This document shows positions 7,984 to 17,012 of a DNA stretch of 64,000 nucleotides, piece after piece. The notes under the pieces are model-generated. The model did not search any database. It was not told the origin of the DNA and saw only the letters and a list, made by a program, of their open reading frames with translations. Both the position numbers and the translations under genes were made by a program. The stretch lies in assembly GCF_018918005.1 (NCBI RefSeq), contig NZ_JAHLPR010000006.1:62001-126000 (forward strand), in the 5' to 3' direction. This DNA is from Paenibacillus sp. MSJ-34. Lineage in GTDB: Bacteria > Bacillota > Bacilli > Paenibacillales > Paenibacillaceae. The stretch's first letter is position 1, and the number at the start of each line of letters is the position of its first letter.

Positions 7984-8010
7984 ACACGTTTTATTTCGGC
8001 AAAAGTTACA
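7984..8010 (-). promoter_or_regulatory. Candidate ECF-type promoter before the sigma gene
   Basis: On the minus strand TGTAAC is followed 16 bases later by CGTG, the AAC...CGT pattern of autoregulated ECF promoters, about 22 bases before the sigma ATG. Confidence 0.5.
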
Positions 8011-8031
8011 GCCCCTTGGGCAATGATGAAA

Positions 8032-8078
8032 AAAAAGAGCGAATTTAGCGGAAATTGACCACTAGCCTCGCTCTTTTT
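8032..8078 (-). terminator. Terminator of the DinB-family gene
   Basis: AAAAAGAGCGA and TCGCTCTTTTT form a perfect 11-bp stem, and on the minus strand the T run continues for about eight bases. It separates the DinB gene from the ECF operon. Confidence 0.8.
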
Positions 8079-8103
8079 ACTGAAATCTTTTAACTGTTGT
8101 CGG

Positions 8104-8625
8104 TTAAAATCGCTCCCCATTGCGGATTTCAAACAAATAGAAGGCATAATCCGTCGGAACGCCGGCGTGGCCCAACTGGCGCAGCATCGCCGTAATATTG
8201 CCGCGGTGATACGTTCCGTGATTGACGACATGCTGAATAATTTCCGAAGGACGGGTATCCAGCGACCCATATTTGGGATGATGAATGGTCATGGCCTCGT
8301 CCAAATTCGGATGTCCCGACAGGAAAGATTGATACCGCTCCCCTATAGCCGCGTACAGCTTCTCGGTCTCCTCTAGTCCGATGTCCTTCGATTCCTCCGT
8401 CCAACGGGCGATCTTCGGAAAGATCTCATTATTTTCTTCACCGGAAACGACCGCGAACCACAAGTTGTCGGTAATATAAATATGAGCGAGCACCTGGGAA
8501 ACGGTAGGGAAGACGCTTTGAATTTCCATATCGCAAATATTTCTCGGAAGCTCTTTCAGGCGGTCAATCACCTTTTGGTTCGCCCAAACGTGATAACGAT
8601 ACAATTCCAATGCATGATGTTTCAT
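8104..8625 (-). CDS. DinB-family metal-binding protein
   Basis: A 173-residue four-helix-bundle protein of the DinB/YfiT superfamily. The metal ligands are recognisable as His in LAHIYITDNLW (about residue 48) and the HVVNHGTYHRGNI motif (about 137-145). Members include thiol transferases (bacillithiol-dependent enzymes) and uncharacterised damage-inducible proteins; the reaction here is unknown. AAGGAGG precedes the ATG. Transcribed alone and closed by the terminator at 8032-8078. Confidence 0.85.
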   Translation of the reverse strand: MKHHALELYRYHVWANQKVIDRLKELPRNICDMEIQSVFPTVSQVLAHIYITDNLWFAVVSGEENNEIFPKIARWTEESKDIGLEETEKLYAAIGERYQSFLSGHPNLDEAMTIHHPKYGSLDTRPSEIIQHVVNHGTYHRGNITAMLRQLGHAGVPTDYAFYLFEIRNGERF

Positions 8626-8691
8626 CTGATGTAGTCCTCCTTTAATTGTTTTCCTTGTTCAATCATAAGCCAGCCCCCCTGACAAAGCCTG

Positions 8692-8892
8692 TCAGTGAAG
8701 CTGCGACTCCGTTTCGTAGAAGATGGCCAGTTTTCTAGCCGTTTCAGCCATTAACTTTCTAATTCTTTCCGGCTCCAGCACGCGGATTCTCGTCCCGAAT
8801 GTCATTAAATACATTGGAATGTATTTTTCCAAGGTGGGGGCGTCGATAGCAAATTGTACTTCCCGATCGAAGCGTTCTTTCAAGTAATCCAT
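8692..8892 (-). pseudogene. C-terminal (WCX) fragment of a WYL-family regulator
   Basis: The 66 residues read VQFAIDAPTLEKYIPMYLMTFGTRIRVLEPERIRKLMAETARKLA in part, the typical C-terminal end of YafY/WYL transcriptional regulators, which are normally about 300 residues with an N-terminal HTH. The frame stops eight codons upstream of the ATG, and no HTH or WYL core lies nearby. This is a decayed remnant; a functional small protein is unlikely. Confidence 0.75.
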
Positions 8893-9383
8893 TTTCCCAT
8901 AACGGAGGCCTCCCTATGTCCGTCATTATATTTGCCGTTGTTTTCTCATGCTTTCACATTAACCAATTGGCGGCTTTTTGTACACACCTTCGCGCGGGAG
9001 AGTTGGATTTTATCAATAGCAAACAAAATTACATGTTCTGTTCGAAATTGTTGTTACTTGCCCCGACCGGATTATCATTCACAAAAGATCCGTTAAAATC
9101 TTGCAGGATGTCCATGGAAAAGTACATGTTCCCCTTGTGAGGAGGTATGATATAACAGCTATTGAGCTTTAAAAAAACGCTTTCAGGGGGAAGGCCGCTG
9201 GCGAATCGCGGTATCGGCGATGAGAGGAGGCGTGTATTCAAAGGCTAGTCGAAAATGGATCGGATCACTGACACCCGGAAAAGCTGAATCCGGCCATCGG
9301 ACGAAGTTATTTTTGACAGCGGTTTCAATGTGTGCCATGTACCGCTAAGGCCGACGGCTGTAAATCAAAAGGAGGATGTATGA
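8893..9383. other. Intergenic region before the GH59 gene
   Basis: About 490 bases without a convincing gene. A TTGACA at 9313-9318 has only a weak -10 candidate (CATGTA) 17 bp on, and AAAGGAGG sits just before the ATG at 9384. I see no riboswitch or array here. Confidence 0.4.
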
Positions 9384-12300
9384 ATGAGCAGAAAGCATAC
9401 CGCCAGAAACAGGATATGCTCTATCGCAATGGCCGCTTTGCTGTTGTTTGGTTTGTTTCCCGCATTCGGTCTGCCGACCGCATTCGCCGATAGCGTGAAT
9501 ACGGTCTATGCGGCCGCCTACATGGGGGCGAAGACAACGGCAGGAACGACTTTGCCTGACAATCTGGAAGTTGACGGCCAGAGTGCGCCTGTAACCTGGC
9601 ATATTGGCGAGGACACCTTTGCCGTGCCTTACGATACCGTGACGGTTACCGGTACGGCGGGGGGCAGGGCGGTCGTCGCCAATGTGGAAGTTGTTCCGCC
9701 CGCGAGCAATCCTTTGGTTTACTTCGTGGATAGCGGCAGAGGCGGCGATTCCGTAGGCAACGGCCCTGCTGTCTCGCCGCTGTATGAAGCGGTCAAAGAG
9801 CTGACCGGCGAACATTTGCTCAACCAAGCGCCGGATCAGAAGTATGCCGGCGGAACGAACGGCTGGGGGTTCGACGATTCCGTACACAAGGTGAAAAACT
9901 CCAAAGACGGGGGACATACGGACCCGGCCGCCGACCCATCGATATGGGTTGTCGGACTGCGTGCCGCCAACGACCATATCATTTATCAATTAAAAGCTCC
10001 TGAAGCCGGAACCTACACGCTCAGCAGCGGTTTCCACGATTGGTACGGCAACCGCTCCCGCGTCATACGGCCCAGCATTCAGTATCAGGATCTAGGCGGC
10101 GGTACGCAGACCGTCCATCTTGACCAGTTCAATACCAATGCGACCCGGTTCATTTCAAGCGAATTTACGATTCCCGAGGACATTGACACGAGCGTTCCCA
10201 TGACGTTGACCTACGCTTACGTGTCCGGCGAAAAACCGATCTTGAGCTGGTTCTCCATTGCCGAGGGCGGGATCAAAGGCATGATCGAAGACGCCCGGCA
10301 GAACGCAGCGTCCATGGTCAAGATTTTGTTGGACGGCAACGATATTAAAGCCGACAATGTCAACGGCCTGACGTTCAAAGGTTTCGGCGTGCTGAGCGCC
10401 AACAGCACCAGCGCGCTGTTGATGGATTATAAGGCCGAGCATCCCGAGGCTTACGCGGAATTGCTGCAGATTCTATTCGGCGGAGAAAATCCCATCATGA
10501 CGCATGTGAAAATCGAGATGGGCAACGACCGCAACAACTCCACCGGTCCGGATCCGGCCACGATGCGTACGGCCGACGAAGAGGCCAACGTGACCCGGCA
10601 TCCCGGGTTCCAGCTTGCGGCCGACGCCAAGGCGGTGAACCCGAATCTCAAAGTGAGCATTCTGCGCTGGAGCGCTCCCGCTTGGGCGGACAGCAACGAC
10701 AAAATCTATACTTGGTATAAAAACACCATTCTGGCCGCTTATCGCGAGTACGGCTATATGGTCGATTACGTCAATCCCCATATTAACGAGCATGCGCCGG
10801 ATTTGACGTGGACGAAACAATACGCCGAGCGGGTCAGAACGGATAACGAAAGTTTTGCGAACGAAGAAGAGAAAGCGCTTTATCATCGCATCGAAGTTAT
10901 CATTTCCGATGAAGTCGGGATCGGCTCCTTCGGCGGCAGCATGGTGAACGATGCCTCCCTGCGGGATGCGGTGGCGGTCGCCGCCTACCATTACAACACC
11001 GATGACGACAGTGCGGGCAATTTCAAACGGCTCGCGGAGCAATTTGACATTGAGGTTTGGAACAGCGAGGCGCAGGCTACCTTCAGCAACTCGTCCTTCC
11101 GTCCCAACAACAATACGAAGGACCCCGCAGTGGCGGGCACCGGCATAGGCGGTACAGGCAGCGCGCTGGAAATGGGCAACACCATTATTAAAGGGTTCGT
11201 CAATTCCCGCCGGACGCATTTTGTGTACCAACCGGCCATTGGCTCCTTCTACGAAGGCGGGCAATATTCCTTCAAAGAATTGGTCAGCGCGCGCGATCCG
11301 TGGTCGGGCTGGATTCACTATGACGCGGGCCTACTCGTGCTCCGGCATTTCAGTTGGTTTGCGAAGGCAGGTTGGGAGAACGAAAATAATAACGAGGGGA
11401 TCTGGAGAGCGGTTGCGCAAGCCAGCTACACCGGCGCGACAGGCACGAATCCCGTCAGCGGACGCAACGGCACCCCGAGCTACATGACGCTCGCGGCTCC
11501 GGACAAAAGCGACTTTTCGACTGTTATCGTGAATGACAGCGAATATGAACGAATTTACAAGCTCCAGGCGGTGAATATGGGCTATACGGGCACTCCTTCC
11601 CTGGAAGTATGGGAAACTCGCGCGGCCGACGAGGGAGAAGCCTTCAACAGCAATTATATGAAGTTTCTCGGAAAGATATCGGCCGATGGCGGGGGCGTTT
11701 ACACCGTGCGCGTCAAACCTTATTCGATTGTGACCGTTACGACATTGGAAAATAACGGGAACGATGCATATCATATACCGCTCCCCGTTGAGGGCGAGCG
11801 CACGGTGCTTGACACTGATGCGACAGGGTCGGTTCAAAATACCGAGGATCGTATATTGTATGCAGACGATTTTGACTATTCCGACAAAACGGTTCCGGTG
11901 ATCGGCGAAGGCGGCCAAATTACGGGCTATCAAAGCTATATCGAATCACGCGGCGGCCCGAAAGGCGCAATACCCCGCTACAGCCATGATCGCAACGGCG
12001 CGTTTGAGGCGTATCTGGACGAGCAATCCGGAAACTATGTTCTGCGCCAGCAGTTGGATCGCGGGCTTATGGGACTTGGCGGCACGTGGAACAACGGCGA
12101 GCCCGTCACAGCGATCGGCGATTACCGGTGGACCAACTATAAGGCCAGTGTCGACGTTTCGTTCGAAACGAACAATACGCAAGGCGGCGCAAATTACGCC
12201 GCGATTGGCGCCCGATATCAGGGCGGCGGCAGCTCCCATACGATCAACGGCACGCCTTATGTACTGAAATTTTGGTTCGACGGCGGCTGGCAGTTGCTGG

Positions 12301-15300
12301 TCGATGGCCGTTCCGTGGCGAACGGCAATGTCGCGAGCGGTTCCGGCGGCGTGAAGATCGACGATTTTGACGACGCTTATAACGCATGGCATAACATTGC
12401 CGTTCAAGTTGCGGGCAATCAAGTGACAGCCTACCTGGACGGCGTGGAGCTTGCCTCCTATACCGATCCGAATCCCAAGTTGTCCGGCCGGGTGGATCTT
12501 GGCAGCGGATATTATCACGTCCGTTTTGACAATTTGCTGGTTGAAACGGTGGAAGGCTACGCGCCGTACTATTCCGAGGCGCTTGACGATCTTGAGATGC
12601 ACGATCTGGCTTCCGCCCCCGCCCCTAAGCTGACTTACAGCGGTTCGTGGGCGCATGATAACGGCAAGGGCATGTTCCATTATCAACGCTCCCTTTCTAC
12701 CAGCCAAGGCGCTGATGCTGCGCTGGAATACACGTTTGTAGGCACCGGACTGGATATTCTGGGCCCCAACGACGGTTCGGCGAAGCTGGAGGTGACGGTG
12801 GACGGGCAGATCGTAGCGGCTTCAGCCATTGCGACGGCCTCTAAGGAATTGTACCAAACCTTTACGCTTCGCGGGCTTGCATATGGCGAGCATACCGTTC
12901 GGATCAAGGTATTAAGCGGCACCTTGGTTGTGGACGCCGTGGCGGTTGTTTCCGGCGAAGTGAAAGGTACGCCCGATACGGCTGCTCTCCAAGAGGCGGT
13001 AGCAGAGGCGCAAGGCATCGACAAGCTGGACGAATTCCGCGACAGCGACTGGCAGCTTTTTGAAGCCGCGCGGAACGCCGGTCAGGAAGCGCTGGATCAT
13101 CCTGTTTCCTACCGATTGGATCAAGAGGGGGCCGAACAACTCGCGGCACGCCTTGTTTTTGCCCGGAACCAGTTGTTTACGGGCGATATACGGGAGCTTA
13201 GCTCGCCTCATTATGCCGCCGTCTACGTCGGCGGGGCGCCAAATCTCCCCGAGAAAGTGGAGGCGACACATGAAGACGGATCGAAATCGTTCGTGACCGT
13301 CAATTGGAATTTGGACGGCGTCCGTTTCGACACCGCCTATGAAACGGTAACCGTAACAGGCACTTACGGAAGCCTTGAAACCGTTTGTTATGTGGAAGTC
13401 GTACCTGAGGACATTCTGTATTTCGTGGATCTTAACGCTACGGCAAACGGCCTGACGCCTGGACATACGGCGGGCAACACATTGGGCTACGATTCGCCCG
13501 CATACACTGCTGTCGCGGCTCTTGCCGCTGCGGCCGGCAAGCCGCTTCTCAACGATGCCCCGGACCGGATTTACGATACGGCCAACGGTTGGGGCCATAG
13601 CGGTTACAACGCTAGCGGCACGCCGTCCATATCGTACAAAGGGATTTCAAGCGGCCCGTACAGCAAGCAAACCACGACGGGGATCTATACCGCCAATCAG
13701 ATCGGAGCTGCCCTTACTTATACGTTTGACAATTTGCCTGCCGGCGAGCATATGCTAACTCTCGGCACTTACAGTTGGTGGCCTGATTATTCCCGCACCG
13801 AAGAAGTGTACCTTGAGTACGGCAATCAAAGCGTGCTTGTGGGCACCGTTACGCTCGACAACAATTCGTTCGACGCAGTAGAAGGGTATACCTTCTCTAT
13901 GGCGGAAGCCGGACCATTGACACTGAAGCTGAAGGCAGTGCAAAGCAACCAGTCGCCGATGCTGTCCTTTGTGGGAATTGCGCCGGTCAAGAGCCCGGAA
14001 GCGGATACGACGAAGCCGGTCATTACGTTGCTTGGCGAGCCGGTTGTCCATGTGCCAGTCGGCGCGGACTACACGGATGCGGGCGCGACGGCACTTGACG
14101 ATCGGGACGGCGACATTACGGACCGCATCGTGACTACGGTAACTAGCAGCGCATACGGACTAACGGCAATCGATACATCGATTCCGGACGTTTACACGGT
14201 CCATTATAATGTGAGCGATGCTGCGGGCAATGCGGCCGACGAAGTGACAAGAACGGTCATCGTATCGGAAGATGTCGAAGCAGATGTGACGAAGCCGGTC
14301 ATTAGCTTGTTGGGCGAACCGGTTGTTCGCTTGCCCGTCGGCGCAAGCTATACGGATGCAGGGGCAACGGCGATGGACGATCGGGACGGCGACATTACGG
14401 ATCGCATCGCGATTACGGTGACCAGCAGCGTAAATGGCGAAACAAAGCTCAATACAGCGAAAGCGGGAACGTATACGTTCCGCTACAATGTAAGCGACGC
14501 AGCGGGCAATGCGGCTGACGAGGTGACAAGAACCGTAATCGTCTATAACACGGATCGCGACGACACGGCAACGACTTCGTCGTCGAGTACCCCGGCAGCA
14601 CCATCAGAGCCTAAGAGTCCGGCGAAGCCCGAGATCCCATCGACGACCCTGGTGCTTGACGCAGACGATTTGCGAGACGCAGTCGATGGCACGGTGATCG
14701 TCCGTATTTCGGAGAATCAAGATACCGTCATTCTTCCGGGCAATATTGCGGAAATTCTCGGAGATAACCGTCTCCGGTTTGCGAGGCCGAATATGACCAT
14801 CGAGTTCCCGGTCGAATCTCTGAAGACCATCCAAGCCGCTGTACTAGGAGATGAGGCCGAAGAGGCGCAGATTCATTTCTCGATGCGGCTCGTTCCGAAG
14901 GAAGAAGCCGCCCGGATTGTTGGCAACTCTGCTGCCCATCGTACGGCTCATTTGACGACGGCAAGCGATATGTATGATGTTAACATGCAAGCCGTTGGTG
15001 CGGACGGAGCTTCCGTACCGGTAACAACCTTTGCCGAGCCATTAACGATTGCGTTTCAAGTCGATCCGAATGCCGATCCCGATCTGTTGGGCATTTACTA
15101 TATTGCGGAAGACGGATCCCTTAAGTACGTGGGCGGAACGTTGGCGGACGGCATCATAACTGCGAAGATTCAACGTTTAGGGAAATATACGGTTCTGGAA
15201 TACAACAAAACGTTTGCCGATGTAGGAGAGAGCCACTGGGCGATGGAAGCCATTAAAAAACTGGCGGCAAAACACATCATCGAAGGGGTCGACGCGACTC

Positions 15301-15743
15301 GTTTCGATCCGCAAGGGAATGTAACGCGAGCGCAATTCGCAGCGATGCTGGCACGCGCGTTGGGGTTAACCGCCGCAGGGAGCATGACGTTTACAGACGT
15401 GGATCCCGATGCATGGTATGTCGAAGCGATCGCGAAGGCAAGCAGCGCCGGAATCGTGCTTGGGCGCGATTCGAGCACATTTGCGCCGAATGCCGTCATA
15501 ACCCGGGAAGAAATGGCCGTTATGATCGTGCGTGCGTATAATTATTTGCACGGCGCAGAGGCAGCCGCGGCAAATTCAAGCTCGTTTAGCGATACCGATC
15601 GAATTCAAGCTTGGGCTCGGGACGCTGTGGGAGCCGCGCAGGCATGGGAGCTCATTCGAGGACGCGGGAATAACCTGTTTGCCCCGAAAGAGACAATGAC
15701 GCGAGCGGAAAGCGCACAAGTGATTTCGAATCTTCTGGATTAG
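9384..15743 (+). CDS. Giant secreted GH59 galactocerebrosidase-like enzyme with SLH anchor
   Basis: Extracellular beta-galactosidase-type glycoside hydrolase of 2119 residues. Order: signal peptide 1-36 (cleavage near AFA-DS); Ig-like Big_4 domain ~37-110; beta-sandwich ~111-310; GH59 barrel and sandwich ~315-815; GH59 lectin-like domain ~823-1052 (AIGDYRWTNY matches IGDYNWTNL of mammalian GALC); carbohydrate-binding-like domain ~1060-1190; helical FIVAR-like segment ~1195-1270; second Big_4 plus beta-sandwich ~1274-1530 (YFVDLNATANG repeats YFVDSGRGGDS of the N-terminal copy); two DUF5011 repeats ~1541-1722; linker; beta-rich domain ~1752-1942; three SLH repeats to the end. By alignment to GALC from memory, the acid/base is Glu469 (INEHAP) and the nucleophile Glu562 (WNSEAQATF). 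AAAGGAGG precedes the start. Released galactosides could feed the Ytf-type importer 5 kb downstream (inference). Confidence 0.88.
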   Translation: MSRKHTARNRICSIAMAALLLFGLFPAFGLPTAFADSVNTVYAAAYMGAKTTAGTTLPDNLEVDGQSAPVTWHIGEDTFAVPYDTVTVTGTAGGRAVVANVEVVPPASNPLVYFVDSGRGGDSVGNGPAVSPLYEAVKELTGEHLLNQAPDQKYAGGTNGWGFDDSVHKVKNSKDGGHTDPAADPSIWVVGLRAANDHIIYQLKAPEAGTYTLSSGFHDWYGNRSRVIRPSIQYQDLGGGTQTVHLDQFNTNATRFISSEFTIPEDIDTSVPMTLTYAYVSGEKPILSWFSIAEGGIKGMIEDARQNAASMVKILLDGNDIKADNVNGLTFKGFGVLSANSTSALLMDYKAEHPEAYAELLQILFGGENPIMTHVKIEMGNDRNNSTGPDPATMRTADEEANVTRHPGFQLAADAKAVNPNLKVSILRWSAPAWADSNDKIYTWYKNTILAAYREYGYMVDYVNPHINEHAPDLTWTKQYAERVRTDNESFANEEEKALYHRIEVIISDEVGIGSFGGSMVNDASLRDAVAVAAYHYNTDDDSAGNFKRLAEQFDIEVWNSEAQATFSNSSFRPNNNTKDPAVAGTGIGGTGSALEMGNTIIKGFVNSRRTHFVYQPAIGSFYEGGQYSFKELVSARDPWSGWIHYDAGLLVLRHFSWFAKAGWENENNNEGIWRAVAQASYTGATGTNPVSGRNGTPSYMTLAAPDKSDFSTVIVNDSEYERIYKLQAVNMGYTGTPSLEVWETRAADEGEAFNSNYMKFLGKISADGGGVYTVRVKPYSIVTVTTLENNGNDAYHIPLPVEGERTVLDTDATGSVQNTEDRILYADDFDYSDKTVPVIGEGGQITGYQSYIESRGGPKGAIPRYSHDRNGAFEAYLDEQSGNYVLRQQLDRGLMGLGGTWNNGEPVTAIGDYRWTNYKASVDVSFETNNTQGGANYAAIGARYQGGGSSHTINGTPYVLKFWFDGGWQLLVDGRSVANGNVASGSGGVKIDDFDDAYNAWHNIAVQVAGNQVTAYLDGVELASYTDPNPKLSGRVDLGSGYYHVRFDNLLVETVEGYAPYYSEALDDLEMHDLASAPAPKLTYSGSWAHDNGKGMFHYQRSLSTSQGADAALEYTFVGTGLDILGPNDGSAKLEVTVDGQIVAASAIATASKELYQTFTLRGLAYGEHTVRIKVLSGTLVVDAVAVVSGEVKGTPDTAALQEAVAEAQGIDKLDEFRDSDWQLFEAARNAGQEALDHPVSYRLDQEGAEQLAARLVFARNQLFTGDIRELSSPHYAAVYVGGAPNLPEKVEATHEDGSKSFVTVNWNLDGVRFDTAYETVTVTGTYGSLETVCYVEVVPEDILYFVDLNATANGLTPGHTAGNTLGYDSPAYTAVAALAAAAGKPLLNDAPDRIYDTANGWGHSGYNASGTPSISYKGISSGPYSKQTTTGIYTANQIGAALTYTFDNLPAGEHMLTLGTYSWWPDYSRTEEVYLEYGNQSVLVGTVTLDNNSFDAVEGYTFSMAEAGPLTLKLKAVQSNQSPMLSFVGIAPVKSPEADTTKPVITLLGEPVVHVPVGADYTDAGATALDDRDGDITDRIVTTVTSSAYGLTAIDTSIPDVYTVHYNVSDAAGNAADEVTRTVIVSEDVEADVTKPVISLLGEPVVRLPVGASYTDAGATAMDDRDGDITDRIAITVTSSVNGETKLNTAKAGTYTFRYNVSDAAGNAADEVTRTVIVYNTDRDDTATTSSSSTPAAPSEPKSPAKPEIPSTTLVLDADDLRDAVDGTVIVRISENQDTVILPGNIAEILGDNRLRFARPNMTIEFPVESLKTIQAAVLGDEAEEAQIHFSMRLVPKEEAARIVGNSAAHRTAHLTTASDMYDVNMQAVGADGASVPVTTFAEPLTIAFQVDPNADPDLLGIYYIAEDGSLKYVGGTLADGIITAKIQRLGKYTVLEYNKTFADVGESHWAMEAIKKLAAKHIIEGVDATRFDPQGNVTRAQFAAMLARALGLTAAGSMTFTDVDPDAWYVEAIAKASSAGIVLGRDSSTFAPNAVITREEMAVMIVRAYNYLHGAEAAAANSSSFSDTDRIQAWARDAVGAAQAWELIRGRGNNLFAPKETMTRAESAQVISNLLD

Positions 15744-15760
15744 GCAAAGCTGATTTGCGT

Positions 15761-15803
15761 AGGCGAGTCGGCGCCAGACATGGCGCTGGTTCGCCTTTCT
15801 TTT
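15761..15803 (+). terminator. Terminator of the GH59 gene
   Basis: AGGCGA/TCGCCT and CGGCGCCA/TGGCGCTG form a stem of about 16 bp followed by TTTCTTTT, 18 bases after the stop. The rest of 15804-16029 shows nothing recognisable. Confidence 0.85.
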
Positions 15804-16029
15804 ACCCCAATAGTCCGAGTTGCCTTTGCAACCCTGAAGCAAGTTTATTCGAAATATCATACACAAATCGCGATTTCGAGCATTGATTCTGTAAATGTAT
15901 GCGGCTAATCAATCGGTAGATGCGGAAAAGTTGCTGCCGATTGCCATCCTGAGCGAGCGGAATTTCGACAGAAGGATCGTTAAGGAGACACCCGAGGCTT
16001 AAGGCAAAACGCAGACAAGCTGCCTTCCG

Positions 16030-17010
16030 TCAGCGGGCGACAGCCTGTTTCTCTTTCTTTATTTCCTGAATTCCGGTATCGACGAACGCGGGCACGGCGA
16101 TTTTTTGGGTTGCCTTCAACAGATGGTCGATCAGCAGATGCCCCCAGTCTTGCTCGTTCTGCGAGATGACGGAAGCGATTTGTCCGTTATGGACCGCTTC
16201 CTTAATTTCGGGAGTCAGGCCGAAAGCGACGGCGTCGCGGTTCAATCCTTTCGCTTTCCAGACGAGCACCGAGGTCGAGCCGGAGATGATGTCCATGGAG
16301 ACCAAGGCGTCAAAATGCGGATGATCGTCGATCATTGCCTCCATATCGGCCAGAGCCTGTTCGCTGCTTCCCTCATGGTATCGAATCTCCAACACCTGGA
16401 TATCCGTATGCTCCTCCAGATACAGGAGCAAACCTTCGAGCCGCGCTTGTTGAATTTCCATGCCGGCGAGCCCGGTCTGGACGAGCAGCATCCCTCTCCC
16501 TTTCAGAAGGCGCTCAATGACGCCGCCCATCGCCGTTCCGGCCTGAAAATGATCCGTGCCGATATAGGAGAGGCGCTTGCTGTCCGGCGAATCCGCTTCG
16601 AAGCAGATGACCGGAATGCCCGCCTCGACCGCCTTGTTAATGACGGGAACGAGCGCGCGCGAGTCGATCGGATCGATCGCGATCGCGTCTACCCGCTGCT
16701 TGATCATCGTCTCCATCATCCTGATTTGTTGCTCCAAATTAATTTCTTCCGGCGCTTTCACGATTAGTTGGATGGAAAAGGGCTCGGCCGCTTTCTCCGC
16801 TAATTGGGTTATCTCTTCATAGAACGGATGCGCCATCGGATAGACGATGCCGAAAGTGAAGAGCGGGGGACGCTCTTCCTTTGGCGCGGCAGGCGCCCCC
16901 GCAAGCGGAGGCGCTACTTCCTGCGAGCTCCCGCAACCCGCCGCCGTTAGAAGCGCAAGCAGGAACACGGCTGCCGGCACAATATGAACAAAAGGTATAG
17001 CCGCCTTCAT
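16030..17010 (-). CDS. Sugar-binding lipoprotein of a three-gene sensor unit
   Basis: Periplasmic-binding-protein-type lipoprotein (326 residues; signal peptide, lipobox LTAAGC with Cys26) of the LacI/ribose-binding fold: FTFGIVYPMAHPFYEEI, QQRVDAIAIDPIDS-like KQRVDAIAIDPIDSRALVPVINKAVEAGIPVICFEADS and SYIGTDHFQAGTAMG. It is the last gene of the kinase-regulator-binding-protein transcript, two bases after the regulator stop, and no permease is attached. Such proteins probably present sugar to the YesM-type kinase as a sensory subunit (inference from gene order). The ligand is unknown; the divergent Ytf-type importer suggests a hexose such as galactose. Confidence 0.85.
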   Translation of the reverse strand: MKAAIPFVHIVPAAVFLLALLTAAGCGSSQEVAPPLAGAPAAPKEERPPLFTFGIVYPMAHPFYEEITQLAEKAAEPFSIQLIVKAPEEINLEQQIRMMETMIKQRVDAIAIDPIDSRALVPVINKAVEAGIPVICFEADSPDSKRLSYIGTDHFQAGTAMGGVIERLLKGRGMLLVQTGLAGMEIQQARLEGLLLYLEEHTDIQVLEIRYHEGSSEQALADMEAMIDDHPHFDALVSMDIISGSTSVLVWKAKGLNRDAVAFGLTPEIKEAVHNGQIASVISQNEQDWGHLLIDHLLKATQKIAVPAFVDTGIQEIKKEKQAVAR

Positions 17011-17012
17011 CG

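Noticed and set aside
10473-11318. Long minus-strand frames inside the GH59 gene (also 11331-11933 and 11946-12707)
   Set aside because: Low-complexity shadow translations opposite an intact, domain-rich gene; no ribosome binding sites.
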